Positions 1 through 7,020 of a DNA stretch of 13,426 nucleotides are shown here, one piece after another. Numbering within the stretch: position 1 is the stretch's first letter; each line of letters opens with the position of its first letter. Position numbers and translations under genes: made by a program. Source of the DNA: Prevotella sp. (lineage in GTDB: Bacteria; Bacteroidota; Bacteroidia; Bacteroidales; Bacteroidaceae); contig JAFRZC010000200.1 in the NCBI GenBank assembly GCA_017442765.1, positions 1 through 13,426 of the forward strand, read 5' to 3'. Under the pieces are notes generated by a model. The model was not told the DNA's origin. It saw only the letters and a list, made by a program, of their open reading frames with translations, and ran no database searches.

Positions 1-57
1 CCGACCCCGGGCGATGCCCTGGGCTGGGTGCTTGTTGGCCTTTCAGGCCGTATTTGT
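1..57. repeat. Dispersed intergenic repeat fragment
   Basis: The first ~57 bases are GC-rich, with small palindromes (GGGCGATGCCC; GGCCTTTCAGGCC), and no credible gene. The part around 20-52 (CTGGGCTGGGTG, then TTGGCCTTTCAGGCCGT) is closely matched at 11484-11514 (CTGGGCTGGGTGGTGCTGGCC, then TTATAGGCCGTTA). Two similar copies in one window mark it as a dispersed repeat unit. Sequences of this style are common between genes in Bacteroidetes; that is from memory and was not searched. The copy is probably cut by the window edge. Confidence 0.55.
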
Positions 58-115
58 GCCGCTTGCGAAACTTTAGTATCGTATAACCTAATTCTAAATA
101 TTCTAAGAAGTGACT

Positions 116-3100
116 ATGAAAAAGTTGATGGTTGTTTTTTCCGTCCTCATGTTGTCGGTTTCCATGCTGGCAGGGCCGGTCACGCGCCAGCAGGCGTTGT
201 CTGTAGCCAAGCAGTTTATGGTGAAGAAGGGTCGGATGCTCTCCGTCAGGCAGCCCGCGTTCCGTGCTCCCCGCCGCGGCGTGACCACCGAGGACCAGTC
301 CTACTACTATGTGTTCAACGCCGACGGCGGCAAGGGCTTCGTCATCGTCTCGGGCGACGACCGCACTGAGCAGATCCTCGGCTATTCCGACGAGGGCAGC
401 TTCGACATCGCGGCGCAGCCCGAGCACATCCGCAACTTCCTGCAGATGTATGCCGACAAGATGCAGTATCTCGACGACACGGGCTACCGGCTCACGCCGG
501 CGCGCCGGCGTGCCGCGGCGCAGAACCGTCCCGTGCGCCGTGCCATCGCGCCCCTGCTCAAGAGCCGTTGGAACCAGGGCGCGCCCTGGAACGCGGCATG
601 CCCCATCTACTACGACAAGGAGACCGGCGAGCTGAGCGGCAACCACTCGGTCACGGGCTGTGTGGCCACGGCCTACGCACAGGCCATGTACTATCACAGA
701 TGGCCGATGGAGACCATTGCCTATATCCCCCAGCACAAGGTGACGTGGGAGACGAAGAAGGGCGACAGGTCGGTAACACTGCCGCGCGTAAAACCCCATA
801 CTCCCATCGACTGGGATCACATGTACGACACCTACAACGGGCGCGTGCTCTCGGAAGAAGACTCCGCGGCCATCGCCGACTTCAACCTCTGGGTGGGTCA
901 GGCACTGAAGATGGGCTACGGACCGTCGTCGGGCGCGGTGACAGGCTACGGCGAGACGGTGCTTAAAAAGATTTTCAACTACGACGACGGGATGACCTTC
1001 GAGTCGCGCGGCGACTATACCATCGACGCGTGGAGCAGCCTCATCTATGGCGAGCTGGCCGAGGCGCGCCCTGTGGTCTATTCCGGACAGTCGTCGGGTG
1101 GCGGCCATGCATTTGTGCTCGACGGCTACGACGGTGAGGGGCTCTTCCACGTGAACTGGGGATGGGGCGGAGGCTCCGACGGCTACTATCGCATCGCCGT
1201 GCTGGCTCCCGGAGCCGACGCGGGCATCGGGTCGAGCAACACCTCCGACGGCTATACCATGTCGCAGGGGGCTGCCATCGGCATGAAGGCACCCGACGAC
1301 ATCACCGCCGATCCGCCAAAATATGTGCTGACCAACTTCATTGACCAGGAAAACAACTTCTTCATCAACGACAAGCAGAAGAAGATGCACGTGGTCTATT
1401 GCAACTGGACGGGCTCGCAGCGCGACTTCGAGATGAACGTCGCCACCATCGACGAGGACGGCACCTTCCATACCCTCCTGGCCAACAGGGAGGCCACTAT
1501 CGGCGAGAATTATCTTAACACTCAGGACTACATGCTGAGCAAGCTCCCTGTAGGCATCCACAAGGTGGTGCCCGTGAGCCGCGTGAAGGGGCGGTCGGAA
1601 TGGCTGACCAGTTTCGACAGCAGCACTCACTATTTCCTCGTCACCGTAGCCGACGACGGCACGATGACCCACGAGTGGCGGCCGCGCGAAGACTTCACCG
1701 TGGAGAACTTCAAGGTCATCTCGTCGCGCAAGGCCGGCGACGAGCAGGAGGTGATGGTGACTTTCAAGAACAGCGGCGAGGAGTTTTTCCGCCCCATCGG
1801 GTTCTATGCCGGTATGGAGGAGACGATGGGCGAGAAGGCCAACAGCCGCACGCAGATCGTGATGCGCGAGGGCGAGACGACAAGTACCGTGTTTAAGTTT
1901 GAGACTACAACCGACCAGGTGGGCAAGTGGCACGTCTGGATTATCAACGAGGACACGAGGAAGGTGTACTACCAGGCCGACATCGACATCAGGGCTACCG
2001 GCGCGGCACCCGACAACCCCGCCGGCCTTGAGTCGGCGGCGGCGGTCACCATCACCAACAAGTCGGGCAGCATCATCATCGGCCCCAAGGCATACGGCAA
2101 AGTGACGGTGAAAAACAACGCAAGCACCGATTTCACCGGTGCCGTCAAGGTGACGCGCTGGCGGCGCGAGGTTGGCGACACCGGCTATTATTGGAGCAAC
2201 GGCGACGTGATGGTTTCTACCACGATTCCCGCAGGCGGCTCAAAGGTCATAGAGTTCGTGTCCGCCGGTCTTGAGGAGGGCTATGAGTATTGCTTCAGCG
2301 CCGGCTACCTCTACGGCAGCCGCACCTGCGGACTTCGCGGGCTCGACTATGCCGGACAGCTGGGCAACGGCGGACTGAACTACGCCGTCACGGGCGTGGT
2401 AAATGGTATTACCGCCAACTCCTATATGGTCAACAGCAACTCGGCGACCCTCGATTTTACCTACGCCCAGCAGCTGCCCACACTCAATCTTAGCCGTGCC
2501 GCCGCGCATACGCTCTATTTCCTCAGCGAGGAAGTCACCGTGCCCGACGGACTGGCGGAGAGAAACTTGATTGTGGGCGGAAAGGCTACCTCCATCAGCC
2601 TCACCGAAGACGGTGCCTACGTGTCGCCTGTGGACTATCACGTCGGGAAAATCAGCTATACGCGCACCTTCGCCGCCGCCACCGACGGCAAGAAGGGGTG
2701 GGAGACCATCGTGCTGCCCTTCGCGCCGACGAGCATCAGTGCCGATGGGCAGCCCATCGACTGGCGCGACGGCGACTTCTACCTGAAAGCCTTTACCTAC
2801 GTCAATGCCGACGACGAGGTCTGCTTTGAGACTCCCGAGGTGTTCGAGGCCAACATTCCCTACATCATCGGTGTGCCCGAGGCACTTGTGGGAAAAACCA
2901 TCACCTTCGAGGCCGAGAACGCCGACATGCCCGCCAACATTGACACCAAGATGCAGATAGGTGCCGACCCCTATATCTTCGTCGGCAATATGCTGAAGAA
3001 GAGCCTCACCGACATCCTTGTGCTCAACGCCGAGGGTTCGGCCTTTGAACCCGTGACCAAGGCAACCGCCGTAAAACCCTTCCGCGCCTATTTCACCGAA

Positions 3101-3334
3101 TACCTTGCCGTGCCGAGGAATATTGTCATCTGTCAGGAGACAACGGGAATTCTGGATGAAGGATTAAGGATTAAGGATGAAAGTAACAATCCCTCATCTC
3201 TCATCTCTCATCCCTCTTCCATATATGACCTCCAAGGCCGCCGCTTGGCTAACAATCCCTCATCCTTCATCTCTCATCCCTCATCCAGAAAGGGTATTTA
3301 CATTGTTAACGGAAAAAAGATTGTAATAAAATGA
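116..3334 (+). CDS. Secreted C10 (streptopain-like) cysteine protease with Spi propeptide and sorting tail
   Basis: A 1072-residue secreted cysteine protease. I start at ATG 116 rather than GTG 110 because MKKLMVVFSVLMLSVSMLAG is a clean signal peptide. Residues ~20-125 resemble the Spi/inhibitor I69 propeptide (VTRQQALSVAKQF; FVIVSGDDRTEQILGYSDEG), which keeps C10 enzymes inactive until cleaved. The catalytic domain spans ~130-395, with nucleophile Cys182 in SVTGCVATAYAQAMYYH and His331 in GGGHAFVLDGYD, followed by HVNWGWGG. About 440 more residues follow that look like beta-sandwich repeats I cannot name. Then comes a module (~840-1005; WETIVLPFA, ANIPYII, VKPFRAYF) that recurs in the three proteins encoded at 4937-10977, and a Por/type-IX-like tail (YDLQGRR...KGIYIVNGKK). 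Known C10 enzymes (streptopain, interpain, periodontain) degrade host proteins. The stop overlaps the next gene's start by ATGA (3331-3334). An in-frame repeat lies just before the tail. No confident promoter is visible. Confidence 0.9.
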   Translation: MKKLMVVFSVLMLSVSMLAGPVTRQQALSVAKQFMVKKGRMLSVRQPAFRAPRRGVTTEDQSYYYVFNADGGKGFVIVSGDDRTEQILGYSDEGSFDIAAQPEHIRNFLQMYADKMQYLDDTGYRLTPARRRAAAQNRPVRRAIAPLLKSRWNQGAPWNAACPIYYDKETGELSGNHSVTGCVATAYAQAMYYHRWPMETIAYIPQHKVTWETKKGDRSVTLPRVKPHTPIDWDHMYDTYNGRVLSEEDSAAIADFNLWVGQALKMGYGPSSGAVTGYGETVLKKIFNYDDGMTFESRGDYTIDAWSSLIYGELAEARPVVYSGQSSGGGHAFVLDGYDGEGLFHVNWGWGGGSDGYYRIAVLAPGADAGIGSSNTSDGYTMSQGAAIGMKAPDDITADPPKYVLTNFIDQENNFFINDKQKKMHVVYCNWTGSQRDFEMNVATIDEDGTFHTLLANREATIGENYLNTQDYMLSKLPVGIHKVVPVSRVKGRSEWLTSFDSSTHYFLVTVADDGTMTHEWRPREDFTVENFKVISSRKAGDEQEVMVTFKNSGEEFFRPIGFYAGMEETMGEKANSRTQIVMREGETTSTVFKFETTTDQVGKWHVWIINEDTRKVYYQADIDIRATGAAPDNPAGLESAAAVTITNKSGSIIIGPKAYGKVTVKNNASTDFTGAVKVTRWRREVGDTGYYWSNGDVMVSTTIPAGGSKVIEFVSAGLEEGYEYCFSAGYLYGSRTCGLRGLDYAGQLGNGGLNYAVTGVVNGITANSYMVNSNSATLDFTYAQQLPTLNLSRAAAHTLYFLSEEVTVPDGLAERNLIVGGKATSISLTEDGAYVSPVDYHVGKISYTRTFAAATDGKKGWETIVLPFAPTSISADGQPIDWRDGDFYLKAFTYVNADDEVCFETPEVFEANIPYIIGVPEALVGKTITFEAENADMPANIDTKMQIGADPYIFVGNMLKKSLTDILVLNAEGSAFEPVTKATAVKPFRAYFTEYLAVPRNIVICQETTGILDEGLRIKDESNNPSSLISHPSSIYDLQGRRLANNPSSFISHPSSRKGIYIVNGKKIVIK
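3146..3216. repeat. 71-bp repeat inserted in frame before the sorting tail, copy 1
   Basis: These 71 bases are identical to 6467-6537 in the next secreted-protein gene. They consist of GGATTAAGGATTAAGGATGA followed by a pyrimidine-rich tract of TCATCTC/CATCCCTC units. In both genes they encode ILDEGLRIKDESNN followed by PSSLISHPSS. A second shorter run of the same pyrimidine type sits at 3249-3290, inside the tail between GRRL and KGIYI. The low-complexity style matches intergenic repeats, so this looks like repeat DNA accommodated as a protein linker. Confidence 0.8.
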
Positions 3335-4731
3335 GACGAAAACTGTTTTTCACTTTTCAATTATCACTATTCACCTTAGTGAGCATGGCCCAGTCGGGCG
3401 GCATCACGCCTGACATGCTCCGCCAGATGGAGCAGGCCGAGGCCGCACAGCCGTCGAACCGTGCCATCTTCAACGCCGTCGCGTCGAACAAAATCGACGA
3501 CCTGGCGCGTAACTTTGCCAACCAGGGACCTGTCGATATGCATTTCGACATAGAGACCCCCAAACAGTCAATCCACAACCAGAAATCGAGCGGGCGATGC
3601 TGGATGTTCTCGGGGCTGAACGTGCTGCGCGCCAATTTTGCCCGCCAGCACGACGACACGCTGGCCGTGGAGTTCTCCCACGACTACCTGTTCTTCTACG
3701 ACCAGCTGGAAAAAGCCAACCTCATGCTGCAAGCCGTGGTCGATCATGCCGACAAGCCCATCGACGACCCGCGCGTGCAGTTCTTCTTCCATTCTCCGCT
3801 GGGCGACGGCGGCACGTTCTGTGGCGTGGCCGACCTCGCCGCGAAGTACGGACTTGTGCCGATGAGCATCCAGCCCGAGACCTATTCGGCAGAGAACACC
3901 TCGCGCATGTCGGCGCTCGTCAAGTCGAAGCTGCGCGAGTACGGACTGGAGCTGCGCCGCATGGTGGGCGACAAGAAAAAGCCCGCACAGATAGAGAAAC
4001 GCAAGACCGAGCAGCTCGGCACCATCTACCACATGCTCTGCCTCACCCTCGGCGAGCCCGTGAAGACCTTTACCTATGCCCACCGCGACAAGGACGGACG
4101 GCAGAAGGGCGAGCCTCGGCAATATACCCCGCAGCAGTTCTATCAGGAGACCGTAGGCCGGCCACTCAACGGCACGTTCATCATGGTGATGAACGACCCG
4201 CGACGGCCCTACCACAAGACCTACGAGGTGGAGTACGACCGCCATACCTACGACGGCACCAACTGGCGATACCTCAACCTGCCGATGGAGGAGATTGCAC
4301 AGCTTGCCGTCACAGCGTTGAAAGACGGCACGAAACTCTATTCCTCCTACGACGTGGGCAAGCAGCTCGACCGCGCACGTGGCTACAGCGACCTCGACAA
4401 CTTCGACTATGCCGCGCTCCTCGGCACCGACTTCCCCATGAACAAGGCCGACCGCATCAGCACCTTCGACAGCGGCTCTACCCATGCCATGACCCTCACC
4501 GCCGTCGATCTCGACAGCAGCGGACAGCCCACGCGATGGAAGGTGGAGAACTCGTGGGGCACCGACAGCGGGCAGAAGGGCTACATCGTGATGACCAACC
4601 GCTGGTTCAACGAATACATGTTCCGCCTCGTGGTCGATAACCGCTATGTCCCCGAACAGCTGTTGCAGGAGTACAAGCAGAAGCCTGTCATGGTCGTGCC
4701 CGAAGACCCGCTCTTCCAGATGGACGAATAG
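3331..4731 (+). CDS. Exported C1B cysteine peptidase (bleomycin hydrolase / aminopeptidase C-like)
   Basis: A 466-residue papain-fold peptidase of the C1B type, about the usual family length plus a signal peptide. The active site is complete: oxyanion Gln84, Cys90 in SSGRCWMFSGLNVLR, His385 in GSTHAMTLTAVD and Asn407 in KVENSWGTDSGQKGY. C1B enzymes typically act as aminopeptidases on short peptides and form self-compartmentalised oligomers whose C-terminal arm reaches the active site; here the C-terminus is VPEDPLFQMDE. The N-terminus (MRRKLFFTFQLSLFTLVSMA, then QS) is a signal peptide, so it should act in the periplasm or outside, unlike cytosolic PepC. Its ATG overlaps the stop of the C10 protease gene (ATGA), which implies translational coupling and joint function in protein breakdown: endoprotease, then peptide trimming. 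The codon bias is GC-rich like its upstream neighbour. The signal-peptide DNA is unusually TTTCA/ATTCAC-rich. Confidence 0.9.
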   Translation: MRRKLFFTFQLSLFTLVSMAQSGGITPDMLRQMEQAEAAQPSNRAIFNAVASNKIDDLARNFANQGPVDMHFDIETPKQSIHNQKSSGRCWMFSGLNVLRANFARQHDDTLAVEFSHDYLFFYDQLEKANLMLQAVVDHADKPIDDPRVQFFFHSPLGDGGTFCGVADLAAKYGLVPMSIQPETYSAENTSRMSALVKSKLREYGLELRRMVGDKKKPAQIEKRKTEQLGTIYHMLCLTLGEPVKTFTYAHRDKDGRQKGEPRQYTPQQFYQETVGRPLNGTFIMVMNDPRRPYHKTYEVEYDRHTYDGTNWRYLNLPMEEIAQLAVTALKDGTKLYSSYDVGKQLDRARGYSDLDNFDYAALLGTDFPMNKADRISTFDSGSTHAMTLTAVDLDSSGQPTRWKVENSWGTDSGQKGYIVMTNRWFNEYMFRLVVDNRYVPEQLLQEYKQKPVMVVPEDPLFQMDE

Positions 4732-4757
4732 CCTCACCCCCAGCCCCTACCCAAACA

Positions 4758-4814
4758 GCCTCACCCCCGACCCCTCTCCCTTTGGAGAGGGGCCGGGGGT
4801 GAGGCTTCTGTTTT
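4758..4814 (+). terminator. Strong hairpin terminator after the protease operon
   Basis: Arms 4758-4779 and 4784-4805 pair over 22 bp with one mismatch and a 4-base loop. They read GCCTCACCCCCGACCCCTCT and, on the return arm, AGAGGGGCCGGGGGTGAGGC. The T-rich run TTCTGTTTTT follows at once. It lies 26 bases after the peptidase stop, so it should end the operon. A partial extra copy of the left arm (CCTCACCCCCAGCCCCTACC) lies just upstream at 4732-4751. From memory, this hairpin belongs to a very common dispersed family in Bacteroidetes. Confidence 0.85.
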
Positions 4815-4833
4815 TCTGTCTAAAAATGACGAG

Positions 4834-4907
4834 TTGGTTCAAAATTGACAGATATTTGTGTGAATTTAATAGGCAAATTGGGAAATTATGCCTACCTTTG
4901 CGCCCGA
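4834..4907 (+). promoter_or_regulatory. Promoter A: twin 21-bp repeats plus TAnnTTTG
   Basis: The -7 element TACCTTTG lies at 4893-4900, predicting transcription from about 4907. The upstream repeat GGTTCAAAATTGACAGATAT begins at 4836. A degenerate second copy begins 21 bp later (GTGTGAATTTAATAGGCAAAT). The GTTC at 4837 is exactly 56 bp from the -7 box, the same spacing as in the two paralogous promoters. The -33 position reads AATTTA, weaker than TTTG. Confidence 0.75.
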
Positions 4908-4936
4908 TTATGTAAAAATCATTAAAACTCAAGACA

Positions 4937-6655
4937 ATGATGAAGAAACTTTTGTTGATAATGGGGGGGGTAATCCTATCCCTCAGTGCCAGCGCGACAA
5001 CCTTCTACAAGCTCCATGTTCGGGCTATTGCGTATTATGACGGGAATAACGCAGGCGGAAAGGTCTATCTGAATGCAAAGAATCCTGATGCTAATGAAAG
5101 GGACAACTGCGAAGCAGCCATTACCCATACAGGTACAACGGCAACGGATGCCAGTGGTCGCACCTATGCTCCACAGGTTGACATGAATTATTACCCGGGT
5201 TCTAATGGTGACATGCCCGACATTAGCCCTGCATTTGACTGTACCGGACAAAAGGCTACCGTTACCGAAGCAGCGATACTCCCGCTTGCAGATAGTGGTT
5301 ACGAGTTTGTCTGTTTTGCAAAAAACATTAAGGCAAATGGAATATATGATTCTGAGGATTGCTATGGTTTGATACATGGAAATGGAAGTGGTGACCGAAC
5401 GTATGATTTTAAATATCAAACCTCGGAGCCGACTAATAACGATGGAGAGTTTTGGGTAAATGCATTTACTTCCAATGCAGCTTCAGCTGCACAAGATAAT
5501 AATATACCCAAACGTTCTGACCATACTTATAAAAAGGGCGATGACGTGGTAACTGATTTCGACACTGACCCCAATACAACAATCTATGCCATCTTCCGCC
5601 CAGTTGGAGCAACGTCTCCCAGACTTGCAGAATATACAGCACATTTCATAAACTTCCCGAATTGGTGGGTAAGTGCGTATGCATGGAGAACAGAACAAGT
5701 TCGTGCTTCTGCGGCATGGACTGGTGATGGAACAGAGACTCTTGATGTCGCCAATAGGGCAGAACTCTACGGCCAAGCGTATGACACGAAGAAAATAACA
5801 TTTAACATGCGTCCCGATTATATCATTTTCAATAATGGTATTGAGAATGATGCAAACGGGAAAACTGAGGACATGACATTTATTGACGGTGCTTACTATA
5901 CGTTAGCCGAGCACAATGATGTTAAGGCAAGTAAGCTGGTATTCCTTGATAGTGAGACAGAGTTTCAGATTACTCAGCAGACAACCCTGGCCACTAATAT
6001 GAACGTCTGCTATCCGCGCCAGTTTACGGTCGGGCAGAAATCGACCGTCTGTCTGCCGTTCGCGCTTACTGCTGACCAGGCTTCCGCAGCAGGTACTTTC
6101 TATCGACTGACGGGACTCAACGGCACAAAGCTAAATTTTGAGCAGGTAAGTGGTGCTGTTGATGCCAATACACCCTATATTTTCGAGGCAGCTACGGCCT
6201 ATCCGTTTGAGAATCTCCATATTGAGACGCTGCCTGTAACCACGTCGAATGGACCTGACCCGAATAATCCCAAGATGATCAGCACGCTGGAGACGGTAGA
6301 ACTCACCAATGGCGACTATACTTACTTTGGCTATGCCGGAGGTCAGTGGAAGAAGGTCGGTACAGGTGGCGCTGTATTAAAACCGTTCCGCTCCTGCATC
6401 GCCCTGCCCACCGGCTCGCCCGCCGCCAAGGCCAACAGTCTGGAGGCATCGTTCGAGGAGACAACAGGAATTCTGGATGAAGGATTAAGGATTAAGGATG
6501 AAAGTAACAATCCCTCATCTCTCATCTCTCATCCCTCATCTGTTTATGACCTCAGCGGCCGCAAGATAGCCGACAATCTCTCATCATTCATCTCTCATCC
6601 CTCGTCCAGAATGGGTGTGAAGATTGTGAATGGCAAGAAGTATATGAACAGGTAA
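4937..6655 (+). CDS. Secreted CBM26-like protein A, divergent paralogue with sorting tail
   Basis: A 572-residue secreted protein; ATG 4937 and ATG 4940 are both possible starts. The signal peptide is MMKKLLLIMGGVILSLSASA. Residues ~21-225 form an N-terminal domain that I do not recognise. It ends in DPNTTIYAIFRPVGATSPR and is aligned to, but strongly diverged from, the same region in the two downstream paralogues. Residues ~234-325 resemble a CBM26 starch-binding module (HFINFPNWWVSAYAW ... DYIIFNNG ... EDMTFIDGAYYT). The usual WPG is WTG here and the usual QT is KT, so two expected ligand residues differ. Residues ~359-505 are the shared module (STVCLPFALT, ANTPYIF, LKPFR). The tail is VYDLSGRK...MGVKIVNGKK. 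No catalytic domain is visible, so a glycan-binding or surface role is inferred. An 8-G run (4963-4970) lies in the signal-peptide codons. The first two thirds look more AT-rich than the end. A small acidic-protein gene follows after 20 bp. Confidence 0.8.
   Translation: MMKKLLLIMGGVILSLSASATTFYKLHVRAIAYYDGNNAGGKVYLNAKNPDANERDNCEAAITHTGTTATDASGRTYAPQVDMNYYPGSNGDMPDISPAFDCTGQKATVTEAAILPLADSGYEFVCFAKNIKANGIYDSEDCYGLIHGNGSGDRTYDFKYQTSEPTNNDGEFWVNAFTSNAASAAQDNNIPKRSDHTYKKGDDVVTDFDTDPNTTIYAIFRPVGATSPRLAEYTAHFINFPNWWVSAYAWRTEQVRASAAWTGDGTETLDVANRAELYGQAYDTKKITFNMRPDYIIFNNGIENDANGKTEDMTFIDGAYYTLAEHNDVKASKLVFLDSETEFQITQQTTLATNMNVCYPRQFTVGQKSTVCLPFALTADQASAAGTFYRLTGLNGTKLNFEQVSGAVDANTPYIFEAATAYPFENLHIETLPVTTSNGPDPNNPKMISTLETVELTNGDYTYFGYAGGQWKKVGTGGAVLKPFRSCIALPTGSPAAKANSLEASFEETTGILDEGLRIKDESNNPSSLISHPSSVYDLSGRKIADNLSSFISHPSSRMGVKIVNGKKYMNR
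4963..4970 (+). repeat. Poly-G(8) tract in the signal-peptide codons of protein A
   Basis: Eight consecutive G residues span ATG-GGG-GGG-GTA, nine codons into the gene. Loss or gain of one G would shift the frame within the signal peptide and abolish the protein. This is the classic layout of a slipped-strand contingency site; no variation can be seen in a single sequence. Confidence 0.9.
6467..6537. repeat. 71-bp repeat inserted in frame before the sorting tail, copy 2
   Basis: Identical base for base to 3146-3216 in the C10 protease gene, and in the same reading frame and protein position: just after TTG and just before YDLxGR. A related pyrimidine run at 6578-6606 interrupts the tail itself (DNLSSFISHPSSRMG). 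Perfect identity over 71 bp, in genes that otherwise differ, points to recent copying or gene conversion. Confidence 0.85.
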
Positions 6656-6675
6656 ACAGCAAGGAGGAAAGTTTC

Positions 6676-6849
6676 ATGGAGAAAAAAATGTATGTTATTC
6701 CCACGATTGAGGTGTTCTACATAAATCTCGAGGCCTTGCTATATGAGGAGTCCACAGGTGGCGAGGGCGAAAGCGGACAAGTCATCTTCGATGCCAAAGG
6801 GGTCTTTGACGATGAAGACGACGGTTTCACCTTCGACGATGAGGAGTAA
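6676..6849 (+). CDS. Small acidic protein, partner of protein A
   Basis: A 57-residue protein starting MEKKMYVIPTIEVFYINLEA and ending in an acidic stretch (VFDDEDDGFTFDDEE). It begins 20 bp after the stop of the CBM26-like gene and has a near-perfect Shine-Dalgarno, AAGGAGG at 6661-6667, eight bases before ATG; the long genes in this window lack one. It aligns along its whole length with the small protein at 8690-8869: KKxYxIPTxxV, NxExLL, GQxxxxFxAK, FDDEDD, final EE. It belongs by appearance to the widespread Bacteroidales 'MKKxYxxP' small proteins of unknown function (family recalled, not searched). Most likely co-transcribed with protein A. No transmembrane segment or signal peptide is evident. 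Confidence 0.8.
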   Translation: MEKKMYVIPTIEVFYINLEALLYEESTGGEGESGQVIFDAKGVFDDEDDGFTFDDEE

Positions 6850-6913
6850 GCTCATCATGGTGTACACGGCATGCCACGTTAATATAGATGTCCTTATGTC
6901 TGGAAGGGGTGAC

Positions 6914-6987
6914 TTGGTTCAAATTTGACAGATATTTGTTCAAATTTGATAGACATATTTAATAATTATGTGTACCTTTGCAGCGGA
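6914..6987 (+). promoter_or_regulatory. Promoter B: perfect-spaced twin 21-bp repeats plus TACCTTTG
   Basis: The clearest of the three copies. GTTCAAATTTGACAGATAT begins at 6917 and GTTCAAATTTGATAGACAT at 6938, a period of 21 bp (two DNA turns). TACCTTTG is at 6973-6980, predicting a start near 6987. TTTG at 6945-6948, inside the second repeat, may be the -33 element, but its 24-bp spacer is longer than usual. The block starts 65 bp after the preceding small gene, with only a weak imperfect hairpin between. Confidence 0.8.
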
Positions 6988-7020
6988 ATTTTAAGTTTAA
7001 CAAATAAAATAATCAAGCGT

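Noticed and set aside
53..81. Possible promoter for the C10 protease (TTTG at 53-56, TAGTATCG at 74-81).
   Set aside because: The -7 match is poor and the spacer is 17 bases. The true promoter may lie before the window or be of another type.
28..369. Open frame of 113 codons at the left end.
   Set aside because: It overlaps the C10 signal peptide and propeptide in another frame and starts in repeat DNA.
3568..4737. Long open frame on the minus strand opposite the C1B peptidase (389 codons).
   Set aside because: The plus-strand frame has a complete catalytic triad and family motifs. The opposite frame is a low-complexity product of GC-rich codon bias with no recognisable motif.
6925..7020. 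Upstream ATG extension of protein B.
   Set aside because: The extension spans the -7 promoter element and precedes a clean signal peptide at 7021, so it would not be transcribed as part of the mRNA.
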